A stretch of DNA of 64,000 nt from Motiliproteus sp965230735 (GCF_965230735.1 NZ_OZ246016.1:3844001-3908000); one strand, 5' to 3'; shown: positions 1 to 9,165, counted from the first letter of the stretch. A program made the numbers and translations. The notes: generated by a model not told the origin, from the letters alone.

Positions 1-240
1 CCGATTGTCGGCCGGGTCTGCATGGATCAGTGCATGATCCGCGTCGATGACCAGGTGCAACTGGGCGACCAGGTCACCCTGCTGGGCGATCTGATCAGCG
101 TCACCGATGCCGCCGATGACCTCAACACCATCAACTATGAGATCGTCTGCTCCATCTCGGACCGGGTGCCTCGGTTGTACAAGCGCGGAGGCCAAGTTAT
201 CGGCGAGCGCTACGACCGTTTCGAGACCCGCAACCGTTAA
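1..240 (+). CDS. alr: Alanine racemase, C-terminal part (5' end outside window)
   Basis: The open frame runs in from the left edge and ends with a stop at 238-240. It encodes about 79 residues of the C-terminal beta-domain of a PLP-dependent alanine racemase, which interconverts L- and D-alanine for peptidoglycan. Diagnostic motifs are GRVCMDQ near the start and NTINYEIVCSISDRVPRLY further on, both typical of the family. The N-terminal barrel with the PLP lysine lies outside the window. A hairpin follows directly. The family assignment is firm; whether it is the biosynthetic Alr or catabolic DadX paralogue cannot be decided here. Confidence 0.93.
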   Translation, partial: PIVGRVCMDQCMIRVDDQVQLGDQVTLLGDLISVTDAADDLNTINYEIVCSISDRVPRLYKRGGQVIGERYDRFETRNR

Positions 241-249
241 ATCCGATAC

Positions 250-282
250 GTCAGGGCCGGGGCAATCGCTTCCGGCTCTGAC
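250..282 (+). terminator. Hairpin just after alr, possible terminator
   Basis: Bases 250-260 and 272-282 pair as an 11-bp stem with one G-T wobble and an 11-base loop, starting 10 bases after the alr stop. No T-run follows, so intrinsic termination is uncertain. Confidence 0.4.
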
Positions 283-513
283 AGGTGGCATCTCCGGACC
301 GTTTTACCCCTATCGATCCCACCTCAGAGAGGTGCTCCGGTACTGCCGGAACCTAACAGCTGTTAATTCAGCCACTTTTATCCCTTTTAACTGTCGGTCA
401 AACCGATCGGGTTGACCTGAATCAACCCATTTACACCCTATTCCTTACTATGCTTATTCGTCAAAGCTATAGCCGAATTTTCTTTCGGTTCTCTTTTCGA
501 CTAAGGCGACGCC

Positions 514-2676
514 ATGATTGACGATAAAGTGCGAAGTATCGTGCGGTCCCTCTCCGAAGCCAAAGGCAGGCATTTTTTCGAAAGTATCGTACCGGCACTC
601 TCCAATGCGATCGATGCGGACTACGCCTATGTTGCCGAGCTGAACGATACCCTGGACCACGCCACCACCCTCGCACTGACCGCCGATGGCGAGCTGATCG
701 ACAACATCAGCTACGCGCTGAAAGATACCCCATGCGCCAATGTCGCCGACGATGATGTCTGTATCCACCATTGTGATGTTCAAAGCTTCTATCCTCAGGA
801 CCAGCTGCTGGTCGAGATGGAGATCCAAGCCTATGTCGGAACGCCGTTGTTCGATAGCGATGGGGCAGTCATCGGTTTGGTGGTCGCGCTCTACAAGCAG
901 CCGCTGATCAACAGCGGGCCGGTCGAATCACTCTTTTTGCTGTTTGCCGGACTGATCTCCGGTGAACTGGAGAAACGCCACAAGAATCAACAGCTGTTAT
1001 TGGCCCAGCGGGTTCTGGATACCTCCTACGATGCCATCGTGGTCTGCGATAAGAATCGGCTGATCAGCTATGTAAATCCGGCGTTTGAGCAGATCACCGG
1101 CTACCAACTCGATGAAGTACTGGGCAGAAATCCCAAGCTACTCAATTCCGGTCGCCAACAAGAGCCGTTCTACGCGCAGATGTGGCAATCGATCGACGAT
1201 CAGGGCAGTTGGTCCGGCGAGATCTGGAACCGCCGCAAAGACGGCCGGGTTTACCCCAGTTGGCTGACCATCTCATCGGTACTCAACAGCGAGGGAGAAG
1301 CCACCCATTACACCGGCATCGCCCATGACATCAGCGCCCAGAAAGCGTTCGAAGCCAAAATCCTATACCAGTCAACCCACGATCTGCTGACGGGTCTTCC
1401 CAACCGGGCGCTGTTTCTGGAAACGTTACAGCAGGTCTTGGACAGCCAGGCGGCAAGCGATCAGCCGCTCGGGGTCATGATCTTCAATCTCGATCACTTC
1501 AAGCTGGTCAACCACACCCTGGGCCATCACAACGGTAATCTATTACTGTGCCGTTTGGCCGAGAAAATCAGTGAAGCCTTGGGTGATGACGGCCTGCTGG
1601 GACGTACCGGCGGGGATGAGTTTGCGCTGCTGTTGCGCCAGCACGACGGCGACCCAACCCTGCATCAGCAGGCGCAGCAACTCCAGGAACTGATACGCAC
1701 CCCCTTGACGCTGCACGACCAGAACCATCAGTTAACAGCCAGCAGCGGCCTTTCCATCTACGAGCACAACAACGGTGATGCGGAGACGCTGCTTTCCCAT
1801 GCGATCAGCGCCATGGAGGCGGCCCGACACAGCGGCCGCAATCGTCTGCGCTTATTTGACCCGCAGCTCCGACAGCAGCTGGAACAACGAATTCAACTGC
1901 GGCAGCGGCTGCATGAGGCGATCGAGCAGAAACGCTTCGAAGTTCACTATCAACCGATCGTCGAGCTTCATAGTCGGAAGATCGTTAAATGCGAAGCACT
2001 AATACGCTGGTTCGATGAGCAACAGCAGCCCATTCCGCCGGACCGCTTTATTCCAATTGCTGAAGAGTTCGGCTATATGCCGGCCATCGGGCAGCAGGTG
2101 CTGGAAATCGCCTGCCGCGACCTGTTCGACCTGCAGCAACGCTATGATCTGCCGCTGAAGCTGGCCATCAATCGCTCGATCCAGGAATTTCCGTTCGATC
2201 ACAATCGCATCGAACACTGGCTGAACACCATCAGCAAGTATCAACTGGACTTCGATTCGATCGAGTTTGAGATCACCGAAAGCCTGCTGGCACCCGAGCA
2301 TGACAGCTACCTGCTGGCGCTCAAACGGCTCAAGCAGGCCGGCTGCCACATCGCCATTGATGACTTCGGCACCGGCTATTCGTCGCTCTCTTACCTGCAA
2401 CGTTTCCCGGTCGACCTGCTCAAGATTGATCGCACCTTCATCAATGCGCTGACCGATGACCACCAGGCCCATTCACTGGTCGCGGCCATCATCGCTATGG
2501 CCAAAGCGCTGGACATCAAGGTGATCGCCGAGGGGATAGAAACCGCCGAGCAACGCAAGGCGCTGGAGGCTTTAGGGTGTGAATTCGGTCAGGGCTTCAA
2601 GATCGCCCGGCCGATGAATTTGGAACAACTGCAGGATTTTCTCGATACCCAGCTCAATGCCGCTACACCGGAGTAA
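514..2676 (+). CDS. GAF-PAS-GGDEF-EAL protein, probable c-di-GMP phosphodiesterase
   Basis: The 720-residue protein has a GAF-like sensor (about 1-155), a PAS domain (165-280), a GGDEF domain (about 285-450) and an EAL domain (about 460-715). No membrane segment is seen, so it is probably cytosolic. The EAL domain keeps its catalytic signature: EAL at 494-496, ITES, DDFGTG, the KIDR lysine and AEGIET. The GGDEF loop (366-370) is intact, but the upstream metal-binding Asp is Asn325 (FNLDHFK) and the guanine-contacting Asp appears as Asn (HHNGN). It also has no RxxD inhibitory site. I infer phosphodiesterase output with a weak or regulatory GGDEF domain. AAGG seven bases before the ATG supports the start. 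Confidence 0.9.
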   Translation: MIDDKVRSIVRSLSEAKGRHFFESIVPALSNAIDADYAYVAELNDTLDHATTLALTADGELIDNISYALKDTPCANVADDDVCIHHCDVQSFYPQDQLLVEMEIQAYVGTPLFDSDGAVIGLVVALYKQPLINSGPVESLFLLFAGLISGELEKRHKNQQLLLAQRVLDTSYDAIVVCDKNRLISYVNPAFEQITGYQLDEVLGRNPKLLNSGRQQEPFYAQMWQSIDDQGSWSGEIWNRRKDGRVYPSWLTISSVLNSEGEATHYTGIAHDISAQKAFEAKILYQSTHDLLTGLPNRALFLETLQQVLDSQAASDQPLGVMIFNLDHFKLVNHTLGHHNGNLLLCRLAEKISEALGDDGLLGRTGGDEFALLLRQHDGDPTLHQQAQQLQELIRTPLTLHDQNHQLTASSGLSIYEHNNGDAETLLSHAISAMEAARHSGRNRLRLFDPQLRQQLEQRIQLRQRLHEAIEQKRFEVHYQPIVELHSRKIVKCEALIRWFDEQQQPIPPDRFIPIAEEFGYMPAIGQQVLEIACRDLFDLQQRYDLPLKLAINRSIQEFPFDHNRIEHWLNTISKYQLDFDSIEFEITESLLAPEHDSYLLALKRLKQAGCHIAIDDFGTGYSSLSYLQRFPVDLLKIDRTFINALTDDHQAHSLVAAIIAMAKALDIKVIAEGIETAEQRKALEALGCEFGQGFKIARPMNLEQLQDFLDTQLNAATPE

Positions 2677-2768
2677 GCCGACTAAGCCCCCTATATCCAC
2701 TTTTTCCGCAAAAATTAGGTTTAGACAATAACCTAGCTGCGTCAGTCGCCCCCAGTGACAGAGGCCTA

Positions 2769-3392
2769 TCAGTTCACCTCTTTGAGTACCGGCGCCGTTT
2801 CAACCCCGGGGGCCAGAATCTCATCCAAGGTCAGATCATAGCTGGGTGCAAACACCCGTAAAAAATAGTCGATCTCCGGTTGTTCGTAGCTCTTCAAACG
2901 CTCTCCGATCGACTCCGCCGCCTTGGAGAACTGCATATTGCCGTTCTTCAGCTCCATCTGACACTTCAAATAAGCAGTGATCGAGTCGGCCATTTTGATC
3001 AGTTGCTGGTGTTCCTGGGGCAGATTATCTTCCACCAGGTAACGGGAAAAATCCGCTTTCAGCTCCTCGGGCAGCATCGCCACCAGCTCCTTCTCCGCGG
3101 TGCGCTCAATCTCTTTAAACGCTTCCCGAATCTGGCGCGAATGGTATTTCACCGGCGTGATCACATCCGAGCAGACCGCTTCGACCGAGTCGTGATAGAT
3201 CGCCGCCACCACCACGGCGTTGACATCGACATTACCGCCGAACACCCGATTCCGGATCACCGCCAACGCATGGGCGATGGTGGCCACATCCCAGGAGTGT
3301 TCCTTGACGTTCTCCGGCACGGTGTTGCGCTTCAACCCCCAACGGATCACCCAGCGGAGCTTATCGATATAGGCAAAGAAATGGCTGGTCAC
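2769..3392 (-). CDS. yfbR: HD-domain 5'-deoxynucleotidase, YfbR family
   Basis: This HD-domain phosphohydrolase matches YfbR in length and motifs: SHFFAYIDKLRWVIRW at the N-terminus, ENVKEHSWDVATIAHALA, and AAIYHDSVEAVCSDVITP with the HD pair. E. coli YfbR removes 5'-phosphate from deoxynucleoside monophosphates in dUMP salvage. The frame is open further upstream, but I place the start at the GTG at 3392. A GGGGAG ribosome site lies seven bases before it, and the family begins at this point. The C-terminus is about 20 residues longer than in E. coli. The gene converges with the EAL gene on its left. Confidence 0.88.
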   Translation of the reverse strand: MTSHFFAYIDKLRWVIRWGLKRNTVPENVKEHSWDVATIAHALAVIRNRVFGGNVDVNAVVVAAIYHDSVEAVCSDVITPVKYHSRQIREAFKEIERTAEKELVAMLPEELKADFSRYLVEDNLPQEHQQLIKMADSITAYLKCQMELKNGNMQFSKAAESIGERLKSYEQPEIDYFLRVFAPSYDLTLDEILAPGVETAPVLKEVN

Positions 3393-3549
3393 TGCAAATC
3401 TCCCCAACTGTAGCCTGCCCCCGGCAGGTCGTTTTCCATACAAGCGTGCGAATAGTTATCGGCGAGCCTGGCTACAGCATAAGCCATTGTGCTTGAGATT
3501 CCTGCGTCGTCGCGACAAACTGACCGGCATCACTGCCCTAGGAGATGCT

Positions 3550-4332
3550 ATGTTCGCCAAGCTGTTATCGGATAAATCGCTCGGGCTGTTCACCCCCAAG
3601 CCGCTACTGGAGCCGGATTCAGCCCAATGGATCTGTCACCAGTTTGCCTGGCTTCACCAGCAGTTTAACCCCGCCCATCCGCTGGCTCAGGCCGAGCTGG
3701 TGCTCCCCAACAACGACTTCTTCCCCGGCCGGGCCGACAGCCACCAAGGCATGGCTGAGCTGCTGCTGGAGCGGGTCAAGCACTACGCCGGTCTGAGTCA
3801 CTGGCCGACCGAACTGGTCAATCTACGGACCCCATCGGCGACGGCGGTGACACACCAACCGCAGTCCCATCAACAGCCGGTCGAAGTGCCTTCAGAAACC
3901 ACCCTGCCGGTTCCGTTCGATCCCGCCCAGGTTAACGACCCTCAGGCCATGATCGTTTCGTTGCTGCAGGGGCTGACCCACCCGCTACTGCTGCAGAAGC
4001 CGTCACCGGATATCCTGCAACCGGGGCAATGGCCGCTGCTGGTGGAGCTGCTGGGTATCTACCTGGGTTTCGGGGTTCCTATCACCAACAGTGCCTTCGC
4101 GTTCGCCGGCGGCTGCGGCAGCTGCGCCAGCCGAGCCGCCCAACGGCAAGCCTACCTGTCGCAGGATGAAGCCCTGTTCGGACTGGTGATTTTCTGTGAA
4201 TTGAAGGGGATCGCGGCGAAGACGGCAACGACGCCGCTGAAGCCGCACCTGAAACCGTTTTACAAACGGGCTCGTCAGCAACTGCTGGCCATGGAAGAGT
4301 TCCAACCCTTACAGCAGCAAACCGTTGGCTGA
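3550..4332 (+). CDS. Uncharacterised protein with a Gly/Cys-rich motif
   Basis: About 260 residues, not recognised. An AGGAG site five bases before the ATG at 3550 supports this start over an upstream TTG. The N-terminal half is rich in Trp, His and Gln; a low-complexity Gln/Pro/Val stretch (about 95-130) may be a linker. The C-terminal half contains GGCGSCASRAAQRQ, a CxxC pair in a glycine-rich turn, followed by a helical basic tail. The cysteines could bind metal or form a disulfide. There is no signal peptide or clear membrane helix. It stands between divergent yfbR and the convergent kinase gene, giving no functional context. Confidence 0.75.
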   Translation: MFAKLLSDKSLGLFTPKPLLEPDSAQWICHQFAWLHQQFNPAHPLAQAELVLPNNDFFPGRADSHQGMAELLLERVKHYAGLSHWPTELVNLRTPSATAVTHQPQSHQQPVEVPSETTLPVPFDPAQVNDPQAMIVSLLQGLTHPLLLQKPSPDILQPGQWPLLVELLGIYLGFGVPITNSAFAFAGGCGSCASRAAQRQAYLSQDEALFGLVIFCELKGIAAKTATTPLKPHLKPFYKRARQQLLAMEEFQPLQQQTVG

Positions 4333-4359
4333 CGGGCTCAAGACGAAGCACAGATAGCG

Positions 4360-5712
4360 TCAATAATGGCCGATCAACTGTTCCAGCCGCTCGACGCACT
4401 CATGGCCATGGCGACTGAGACTGATCAGCAATTCGGCCAAGGGAGCCGGCCAGGTTTCCTGGCTGACCGCCACGATATCGTCCAGCCACTGCTGGTCGGC
4501 ATCCCGTAACCGCTCCAGCGCAGTCTTCGGGCCACTGAGGCTGCTGAGCCAACGGTCAGCCAGACTCTCGAAAAACTCACGATCCGGATTGCCGGCCTTG
4601 GGCAGGCCGCCCTCGTCGAGGATCTCCTGCCGCAGCGCATCCATCAGATGCTTTCGCTGCTGCGCCAAGGCCTTGAGTTCGTCACAGACCAGCTCGTCGA
4701 GCAGTTCGGTGTCGGCCAGGTCACAGTAGCGTTCGGCCAGCTCAACACCGCGCCCGGAAATACTGTAGAGCATCACATCATGTTGTTGATCGAGCACCTG
4801 CTCCTCCTGTTGTTCTGCGGTGGCCTTCAGGCTAAGACCCCGTGGGTTCCCTTCCGTGTACGGTAGCACAAGCTGCAACGCCTGTGGTTCGATCCGATAA
4901 TTGACCGGCGAGCGGCCAAAGCGTTCGCCATCGGCGGTTACCTTGAGTCGGTGGCGGGTCTGAACCCGGCATTGGCGTACATGTTCGATACGCAACAAGC
5001 GTCGGTCCAACGGTCGACCCAATCGGGCCATGATCCACGCCAGCAACACTTTGGGTATCGGCCGAGCTTTGACGGCCACCAGTGTCAGTGCGGCGGTGTC
5101 GAAACCGGCGCCATCAATCCGATGGCCGCCACCGAAGTAGGGGCCGTTGGCCACCGCCACTTCCATCCAACGCCCGTAAAAGACCTTACCGTCGGCCTCG
5201 ATCCGGGCCCGAAAACGGCGCCGTCCGGAGACCAACTGCACCAATCGGCGCAGGTAGCTCAACGGTCCCCAGCGACGTTTATGGGGCTGCACCGACAGCG
5301 CCACCTCGGCCCCCAGGCCGATATGGGAAACGTTGAGAAACACGCGCTCGTTAAGCCGTCCCACGTCGATCTTCACCAGCCGGGCCTGCGCTAACTGGCT
5401 GCAGAGTTCATCGGGCTGGGAAGGAATCGCCAGCGCGCGGGCAAAATCGTTGGCGGTTCCGGCGGGCAGAACGCCCAGCGGCCAGCCCTGCTCGACACAA
5501 TGATGCGCCACCGAGCTTTGAGTGCCGTCTCCTCCCAAGGCCAACACCCGGTCCCCGCTCACAAAGGCCTGCGCCAGCTGTCGATGCCAGTCCGGCTGGG
5601 TCAGATCATAGAGCAGCGGGTCGATATGATGGCGTGCCAGCGCCTCGCGCCAGGGATCATAGCGCTCGGGATCCGACAGCAAACGGTGGTGACCCACCAG
5701 ATGGTAGCGCAC
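4360..5712 (-). CDS. Diacylglycerol/lipid-kinase-like protein with long C-terminal extension
   Basis: The first ~300 residues form a DAGK-type lipid kinase domain like YegS or DgkB: the nucleotide-binding GGDGT at 60-64, PAGTANDFAR at 83-92, and a later GGGHRIDGAGFDT segment. Such enzymes phosphorylate membrane lipids with ATP. Residues about 305-450 are an added helical, charged region (GRGVELAERYCDLADTELLD onward) absent from ordinary YegS-size proteins of about 300 residues. I do not recognise it. The gene is last in a minus-strand run with yciH, arfB and a small membrane protein, about 95 bases downstream of yciH, so cotranscription is possible. Confidence 0.82.
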   Translation of the reverse strand: MRYHLVGHHRLLSDPERYDPWREALARHHIDPLLYDLTQPDWHRQLAQAFVSGDRVLALGGDGTQSSVAHHCVEQGWPLGVLPAGTANDFARALAIPSQPDELCSQLAQARLVKIDVGRLNERVFLNVSHIGLGAEVALSVQPHKRRWGPLSYLRRLVQLVSGRRRFRARIEADGKVFYGRWMEVAVANGPYFGGGHRIDGAGFDTAALTLVAVKARPIPKVLLAWIMARLGRPLDRRLLRIEHVRQCRVQTRHRLKVTADGERFGRSPVNYRIEPQALQLVLPYTEGNPRGLSLKATAEQQEEQVLDQQHDVMLYSISGRGVELAERYCDLADTELLDELVCDELKALAQQRKHLMDALRQEILDEGGLPKAGNPDREFFESLADRWLSSLSGPKTALERLRDADQQWLDDIVAVSQETWPAPLAELLISLSRHGHECVERLEQLIGHY

Positions 5713-5807
5713 GGGGTTGGCCTCGATTTCGGCGGACCCTTTGATCCTAATAGCTGAATGGGAATGGCATCAAGCGTGGAGTGCACAAGGAACTGGCGAA
5801 TACGTCC

Positions 5808-6167
5808 TCAGCCACCGGCTAGCTTGACCTGGAAACCACGCTGAACCAGCTCCTGCTTGAGCAGCTCACGCTGGTCTCCCTGGATTTCGATCACGCCATC
5901 TTTCAGAGCACCGCCGGTTCCACAACGCTGCTTGAGCTGCTTGGCCAGCTGTTTCAGCTCCGAAGCCGGCAGCAACACCCCTTTGACCAGGGTCACGCCC
6001 TTGCCTTTGCGGCCTTTGGTTTCACGGCTGATCCTTACGATGCCGTCGCCTTCGGGCACCGCATCCTGATCGCAAACACACTGGTCAACCGGCTGGCTGC
6101 AGCCGGGACAGGCCCGTCCGAACTCGGTCGAGTAGACCAATCCACCGTCTCGATTACGTTTGGCCAT
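5808..6167 (-). CDS. yciH: SUI1/eIF1-like translation factor YciH
   Basis: The 119-residue protein matches bacterial SUI1-domain YciH. It has an N-terminal CPGC and CVC cysteine pair that resembles a small zinc-binding knuckle. The SUI1 core follows (GRKGKGVTLVKGV, LKQRCGTGGALKDGVIEIQGDQ). In E. coli the protein affects start-codon selection fidelity in vitro. The start has a GGAG site. It lies 13 bases downstream of arfB, consistent with a translation-linked operon. Confidence 0.9.
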   Translation of the reverse strand: MAKRNRDGGLVYSTEFGRACPGCSQPVDQCVCDQDAVPEGDGIVRISRETKGRKGKGVTLVKGVLLPASELKQLAKQLKQRCGTGGALKDGVIEIQGDQRELLKQELVQRGFQVKLAGG

Positions 6168-6180
6168 CTCCGCTCCTTAC

Positions 6181-6597
6181 TTACTCGGATCGTACCTTAC
6201 CGCGCAACGCCTTGGTCTGACCATGACGGGTCTTGCGATCCATCCGTTTCTTTTGTGAATTTCGACTAGGTTTGGTCGGCACCCGTGTCTTTTCGACATA
6301 CCCCTGACTGCGGATCAACGCCGCCAGCCGCTGCAGCACATCCTCGCGGTTCTGTTCCTGGGTTCGGTATTGCTGCCCTTTAATAATGATCACGCCCTGC
6401 TTGGTAATCCGATTATCGGACAGCGCCAGCAAACGGGTTTTATAGATCTCGGGCAACGACGAGGCACGGATATCGAAACGAAGATGCACCGCCGATGAGA
6501 CTTTGTTGACGTTCTGCCCACCGGCTCCCTGGGCTCGAATCGCGCTCAGTTCAATCTCATCATCCTGGAGTACCACCCGGCTGGATATCTGCAACAT
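6181..6597 (-). CDS. arfB: Alternative ribosome-rescue factor ArfB (YaeJ)
   Basis: A class I release-factor-like peptidyl-tRNA hydrolase of 138 residues. The catalytic GGQ lies in RAQGAGGQNVNKVSSAVHLR, and the C-terminal tail is strongly basic (KKRMDRKTRHGQTKALRGK), as needed to sit in the empty mRNA channel of stalled ribosomes. There is no codon-recognition domain, which separates it from RF1/RF2. AAGG seven bases upstream supports the ATG. It sits between a small membrane-protein gene and yciH on the same strand. Confidence 0.93.
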   Translation of the reverse strand: MLQISSRVVLQDDEIELSAIRAQGAGGQNVNKVSSAVHLRFDIRASSLPEIYKTRLLALSDNRITKQGVIIIKGQQYRTQEQNREDVLQRLAALIRSQGYVEKTRVPTKPSRNSQKKRMDRKTRHGQTKALRGKVRSE

Positions 6598-6631
6598 GGC
6601 TCGACCTTCCCCTCACCGCACCGTCCGGAGA

Positions 6632-7018
6632 TCAGTCGCTCAGTACCGGACTGATCTCCATCCGCTCACTGGCGGCAAGGGATACCTGCTGATCGTAGAT
6701 GGTGATAAAGCTGCGCCCCTCGATATCCCCTTTATAGGCCTGATATTCGACCACCTCACCGCTATCGGCATTAATGACCCGTACCTGCAGCAAGCGCTGG
6801 TCATCCCACCAGCGGAATCCCAAAAAGGCGCCCGAGGCCAACAACGACACCAGGCAGAGCCCCAACGCCAGCATCCGGATCGGTTTCTGGGATGACTGAT
6901 CAGCCGAGACGTCGCGCTTCGGGCGAGACGGCGCGGGCAGAGCCTGGCCCCGCTTGTAACGGATGAACAGATAACAGGCGAAAATCACCAGCGCGGTGAC
7001 GAGTATTTTGGTCAGCAT
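6632..7018 (-). CDS. Small two-helix membrane protein, function unknown
   Basis: The 128-residue protein has two hydrophobic segments (about 3-20 and 48-68) joined by a basic, Pro/Ser-rich loop. After the second helix, about 55 residues contain VRVINADSGEVVEYQAYKGD and a segment ending ISPVLSD. Both helices and the charge pattern suggest an inner-membrane protein with a compact C-terminal domain. No enzyme motif is visible. It is first in the run leading to arfB and yciH, 34 bases upstream of arfB, but I infer no shared role. Confidence 0.75.
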   Translation of the reverse strand: MLTKILVTALVIFACYLFIRYKRGQALPAPSRPKRDVSADQSSQKPIRMLALGLCLVSLLASGAFLGFRWWDDQRLLQVRVINADSGEVVEYQAYKGDIEGRSFITIYDQQVSLAASERMEISPVLSD

Positions 7019-7175
7019 TGTTGTAAATCTTCACTGCGCCCCCATCTATTGAGGACATCGATTATCAAAAGCCGCCGAAGAGGCTGGGCGTTGCGGCCGC
7101 GATGGCGGCATCATACCACGAGTCCGGTCAATCCCGGTGCGGCAATCCATCAGCCTGGCAGTCACAGGGAATCAC

Positions 7176-7967
7176 GTGCAGCCGAATCTCAACACAGTCC
7201 CCCCCGCCACCAGCCGCGAGCAGCGCCGACGCGCATTGCGGGAAGGCGCTCAGGCCACTATTCCGCTGATTGTCGGGGCAATCCCGTTCGGAATTCTGTT
7301 CGGCACCCTGGCCGAACCCAGCGGTCTGTCGCTATGGGCCACGGTGGCCATGTCGTGGATCGTATTTGCCGGCTCGGCCCAGTTTATCGCCCTGGGACTG
7401 CTGGCCGGCGGCGCCGGGATCGGCGTCATTGTCGCCACCACCTTTGTCGTCAATCTACGTCACCTGCTGTACTCCGCGGCACTGATCGAACAGGTTCGGC
7501 ACCTGCCGCAGTACTGGCGCGTACCGATGGCATTCTTCCTCACCGATGAAACCTTCGCGGCGGTCTCCAACCGCCTGCTGCAGACCGACAAAGACCCTGC
7601 TCAAAAGGCCGTGGCCCACTGGTATTACCTGGGGTCGGCCCTGGCGATGTGGGGCAACTGGCAGCTCTGTACCTGGCTCGGAATCGGCCTGGGCGAAGCC
7701 TTTCCCGACATGACCAACTGGGGGCTGGACTTCGCCATGTCGGTCACCTTTATCGGTATGGTCGCCCCCTATCTGCGCAGCCAGAAGCCGGGCCAGTCAC
7801 ACTGGCACACCCCAATGCTGATCTGTGTGATCAGTGCCGGACTGATGGCGCTGGCCACCTGGTCACTACCCCATAAACTCGGCCTGATCGCGGCCGCCGT
7901 TACCGGTATCTGCCTGGGCTATTCGGCTCACCTGTGGCAACAACGCCGCCAGGAGGCTGACGGATGA
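7176..7967 (+). CDS. azlC: AzlC-family branched-chain amino acid exporter, large subunit
   Basis: AzlC-type permease of about 263 residues, with the family opening REGAQATIPLIVGAIPFGILFG and several membrane helices. AzlC pairs with AzlD (YgaZH type) to export branched-chain amino acids. A GTG at 7137 is in frame, but the GTG at 7176 has AGGGA five bases upstream, so I prefer it. The stop overlaps the azlD start by four bases, so the two are translationally coupled. Confidence 0.88.
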   Translation: MQPNLNTVPPATSREQRRRALREGAQATIPLIVGAIPFGILFGTLAEPSGLSLWATVAMSWIVFAGSAQFIALGLLAGGAGIGVIVATTFVVNLRHLLYSAALIEQVRHLPQYWRVPMAFFLTDETFAAVSNRLLQTDKDPAQKAVAHWYYLGSALAMWGNWQLCTWLGIGLGEAFPDMTNWGLDFAMSVTFIGMVAPYLRSQKPGQSHWHTPMLICVISAGLMALATWSLPHKLGLIAAAVTGICLGYSAHLWQQRRQEADG

Positions 7968-8284
7968 ACGAGGTTCTGCTGATCGCCGGGATGTTTATCG
8001 TCACCTTCGGTGTACGCTACGTACTCTGGGGCAGCGCCGGGCGATTCCGTTTCCCAGCCTGGTTGTCCGACGCGTTGGGCTTTGTGCCGGCGGCGGTGCT
8101 GACCGCGATCATCGTCCCCGCGGTTCTGATGCCTCAGGGGGAACTTTGGCTCGCCACGACCAATCCCTATATGCTGGCGGCGATGGCCTCGCTGCTGATG
8201 TCGCTTTGGAAAAACAACCTGCTGCTGACCATCGTTTTCGGAATGACGGTATTTATGCTGCTGCGTTTCCTACTGCCGACTTAA
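7964..8284 (+). CDS. azlD: AzlD-family branched-chain amino acid exporter, small subunit
   Basis: A 106-residue, very hydrophobic protein with about four membrane helices. It has the AzlD pattern of an Arg-Tyr early in the first helix (TFGVRYVLW) and a conserved PAAVLTAIIVPAVL segment. It starts inside the end of azlC (ATGA overlap) with GGAGG seven bases upstream, as expected for a two-subunit transporter. Substrate assignment rests on family knowledge only. Confidence 0.87.
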   Translation: MNEVLLIAGMFIVTFGVRYVLWGSAGRFRFPAWLSDALGFVPAAVLTAIIVPAVLMPQGELWLATTNPYMLAAMASLLMSLWKNNLLLTIVFGMTVFMLLRFLLPT

Positions 8285-8326
8285 ACGTTACTATCCAGCC
8301 TTTCACACAGGAGCGCCACCCAGTCC

Positions 8327-9163
8327 ATGTTCAGCCCGCTCAAAGAAGCCGCCTATTTCGCCCGCCACCACGCCAGACCGCTGCTGGTCATTGCCGTCGT
8401 ACTGAGTCTGCCGGCCTGGCTGGTCGAGTACAGTCTGCCCCAACCCGATCCGGAACAGGGTCCGAACCTGCAATTTCTGCTGTCCGGCATTTTGATCACC
8501 GCGCTGGGTGTGCTGCAGTACGCCGCCGCGATCATCTATATCCACCAGCAGGTGCAGCAGCAGCCGATCAGTGCGTTTCAGTCGATCATGCTGGCGAGCC
8601 AGCGCTTTTTCCCGCTTTTTGTACTCAACCTGATGATGGCGCTGGTGGTCGGAGCCGGTTTTCTGCTATTGGTCGTGCCGGGAGTTTTTCTGGCTTATAA
8701 ACTGATGTTCGGGGAGTTTTTCCTGCTGTTTCACGGCCACAAACCGTTACAGGCATTGAAGAGCAGTTACCGTCACAACAGCGCCCTGGGCAGTCGCTTG
8801 CTGCCGCCGTTGTTAGTATGGATCGCACTGATGGTTTTCGCCGCGATATTCAACCATCGACTGCAGCCTGAAGGATCGACCGACTGGTCATTGCAGGTAC
8901 TGTTCGAGCTGGTTTATCTGGGCCTGAACCTGTTCGGCTGGGCACTGCTGTACCGACTCTACCAGCGTTATCTGTCGATGGAGGAACCGCTGAAGCCGTT
9001 ACTGTCCGCGCCCGCCCAACCGGCTCAAGTCATCGATCAGTCATCAGACAAGCATCCCGTCGATGACGCTGACGAACCGTCCGACGGCAACTCCAACAGC
9101 GATCCAAACGGCCCGTCCGATGATGAGCCGCCCCACTCCCCGCCGCCTAACAAGCAGGAATAG
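8327..9163 (+). CDS. Multi-pass membrane protein resembling YciC (UPF0259)
   Basis: 278 residues with about five or six membrane helices. The N-terminus (FSPLKEAAYFARHHARPLL) and the central helix with LLLVVPGVFLAYKL resemble the YciC family, whose function is not established. The last ~60 residues are a hydrophilic Asp/Ser/Pro/Asn-rich tail, which is unusual and probably disordered. The gene lies 42 bases after azlD and two bases before the next gene, so it is probably in the same transcript. Confidence 0.72.
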   Translation: MFSPLKEAAYFARHHARPLLVIAVVLSLPAWLVEYSLPQPDPEQGPNLQFLLSGILITALGVLQYAAAIIYIHQQVQQQPISAFQSIMLASQRFFPLFVLNLMMALVVGAGFLLLVVPGVFLAYKLMFGEFFLLFHGHKPLQALKSSYRHNSALGSRLLPPLLVWIALMVFAAIFNHRLQPEGSTDWSLQVLFELVYLGLNLFGWALLYRLYQRYLSMEEPLKPLLSAPAQPAQVIDQSSDKHPVDDADEPSDGNSNSDPNGPSDDEPPHSPPPNKQE

Positions 9164-9165
9164 CC

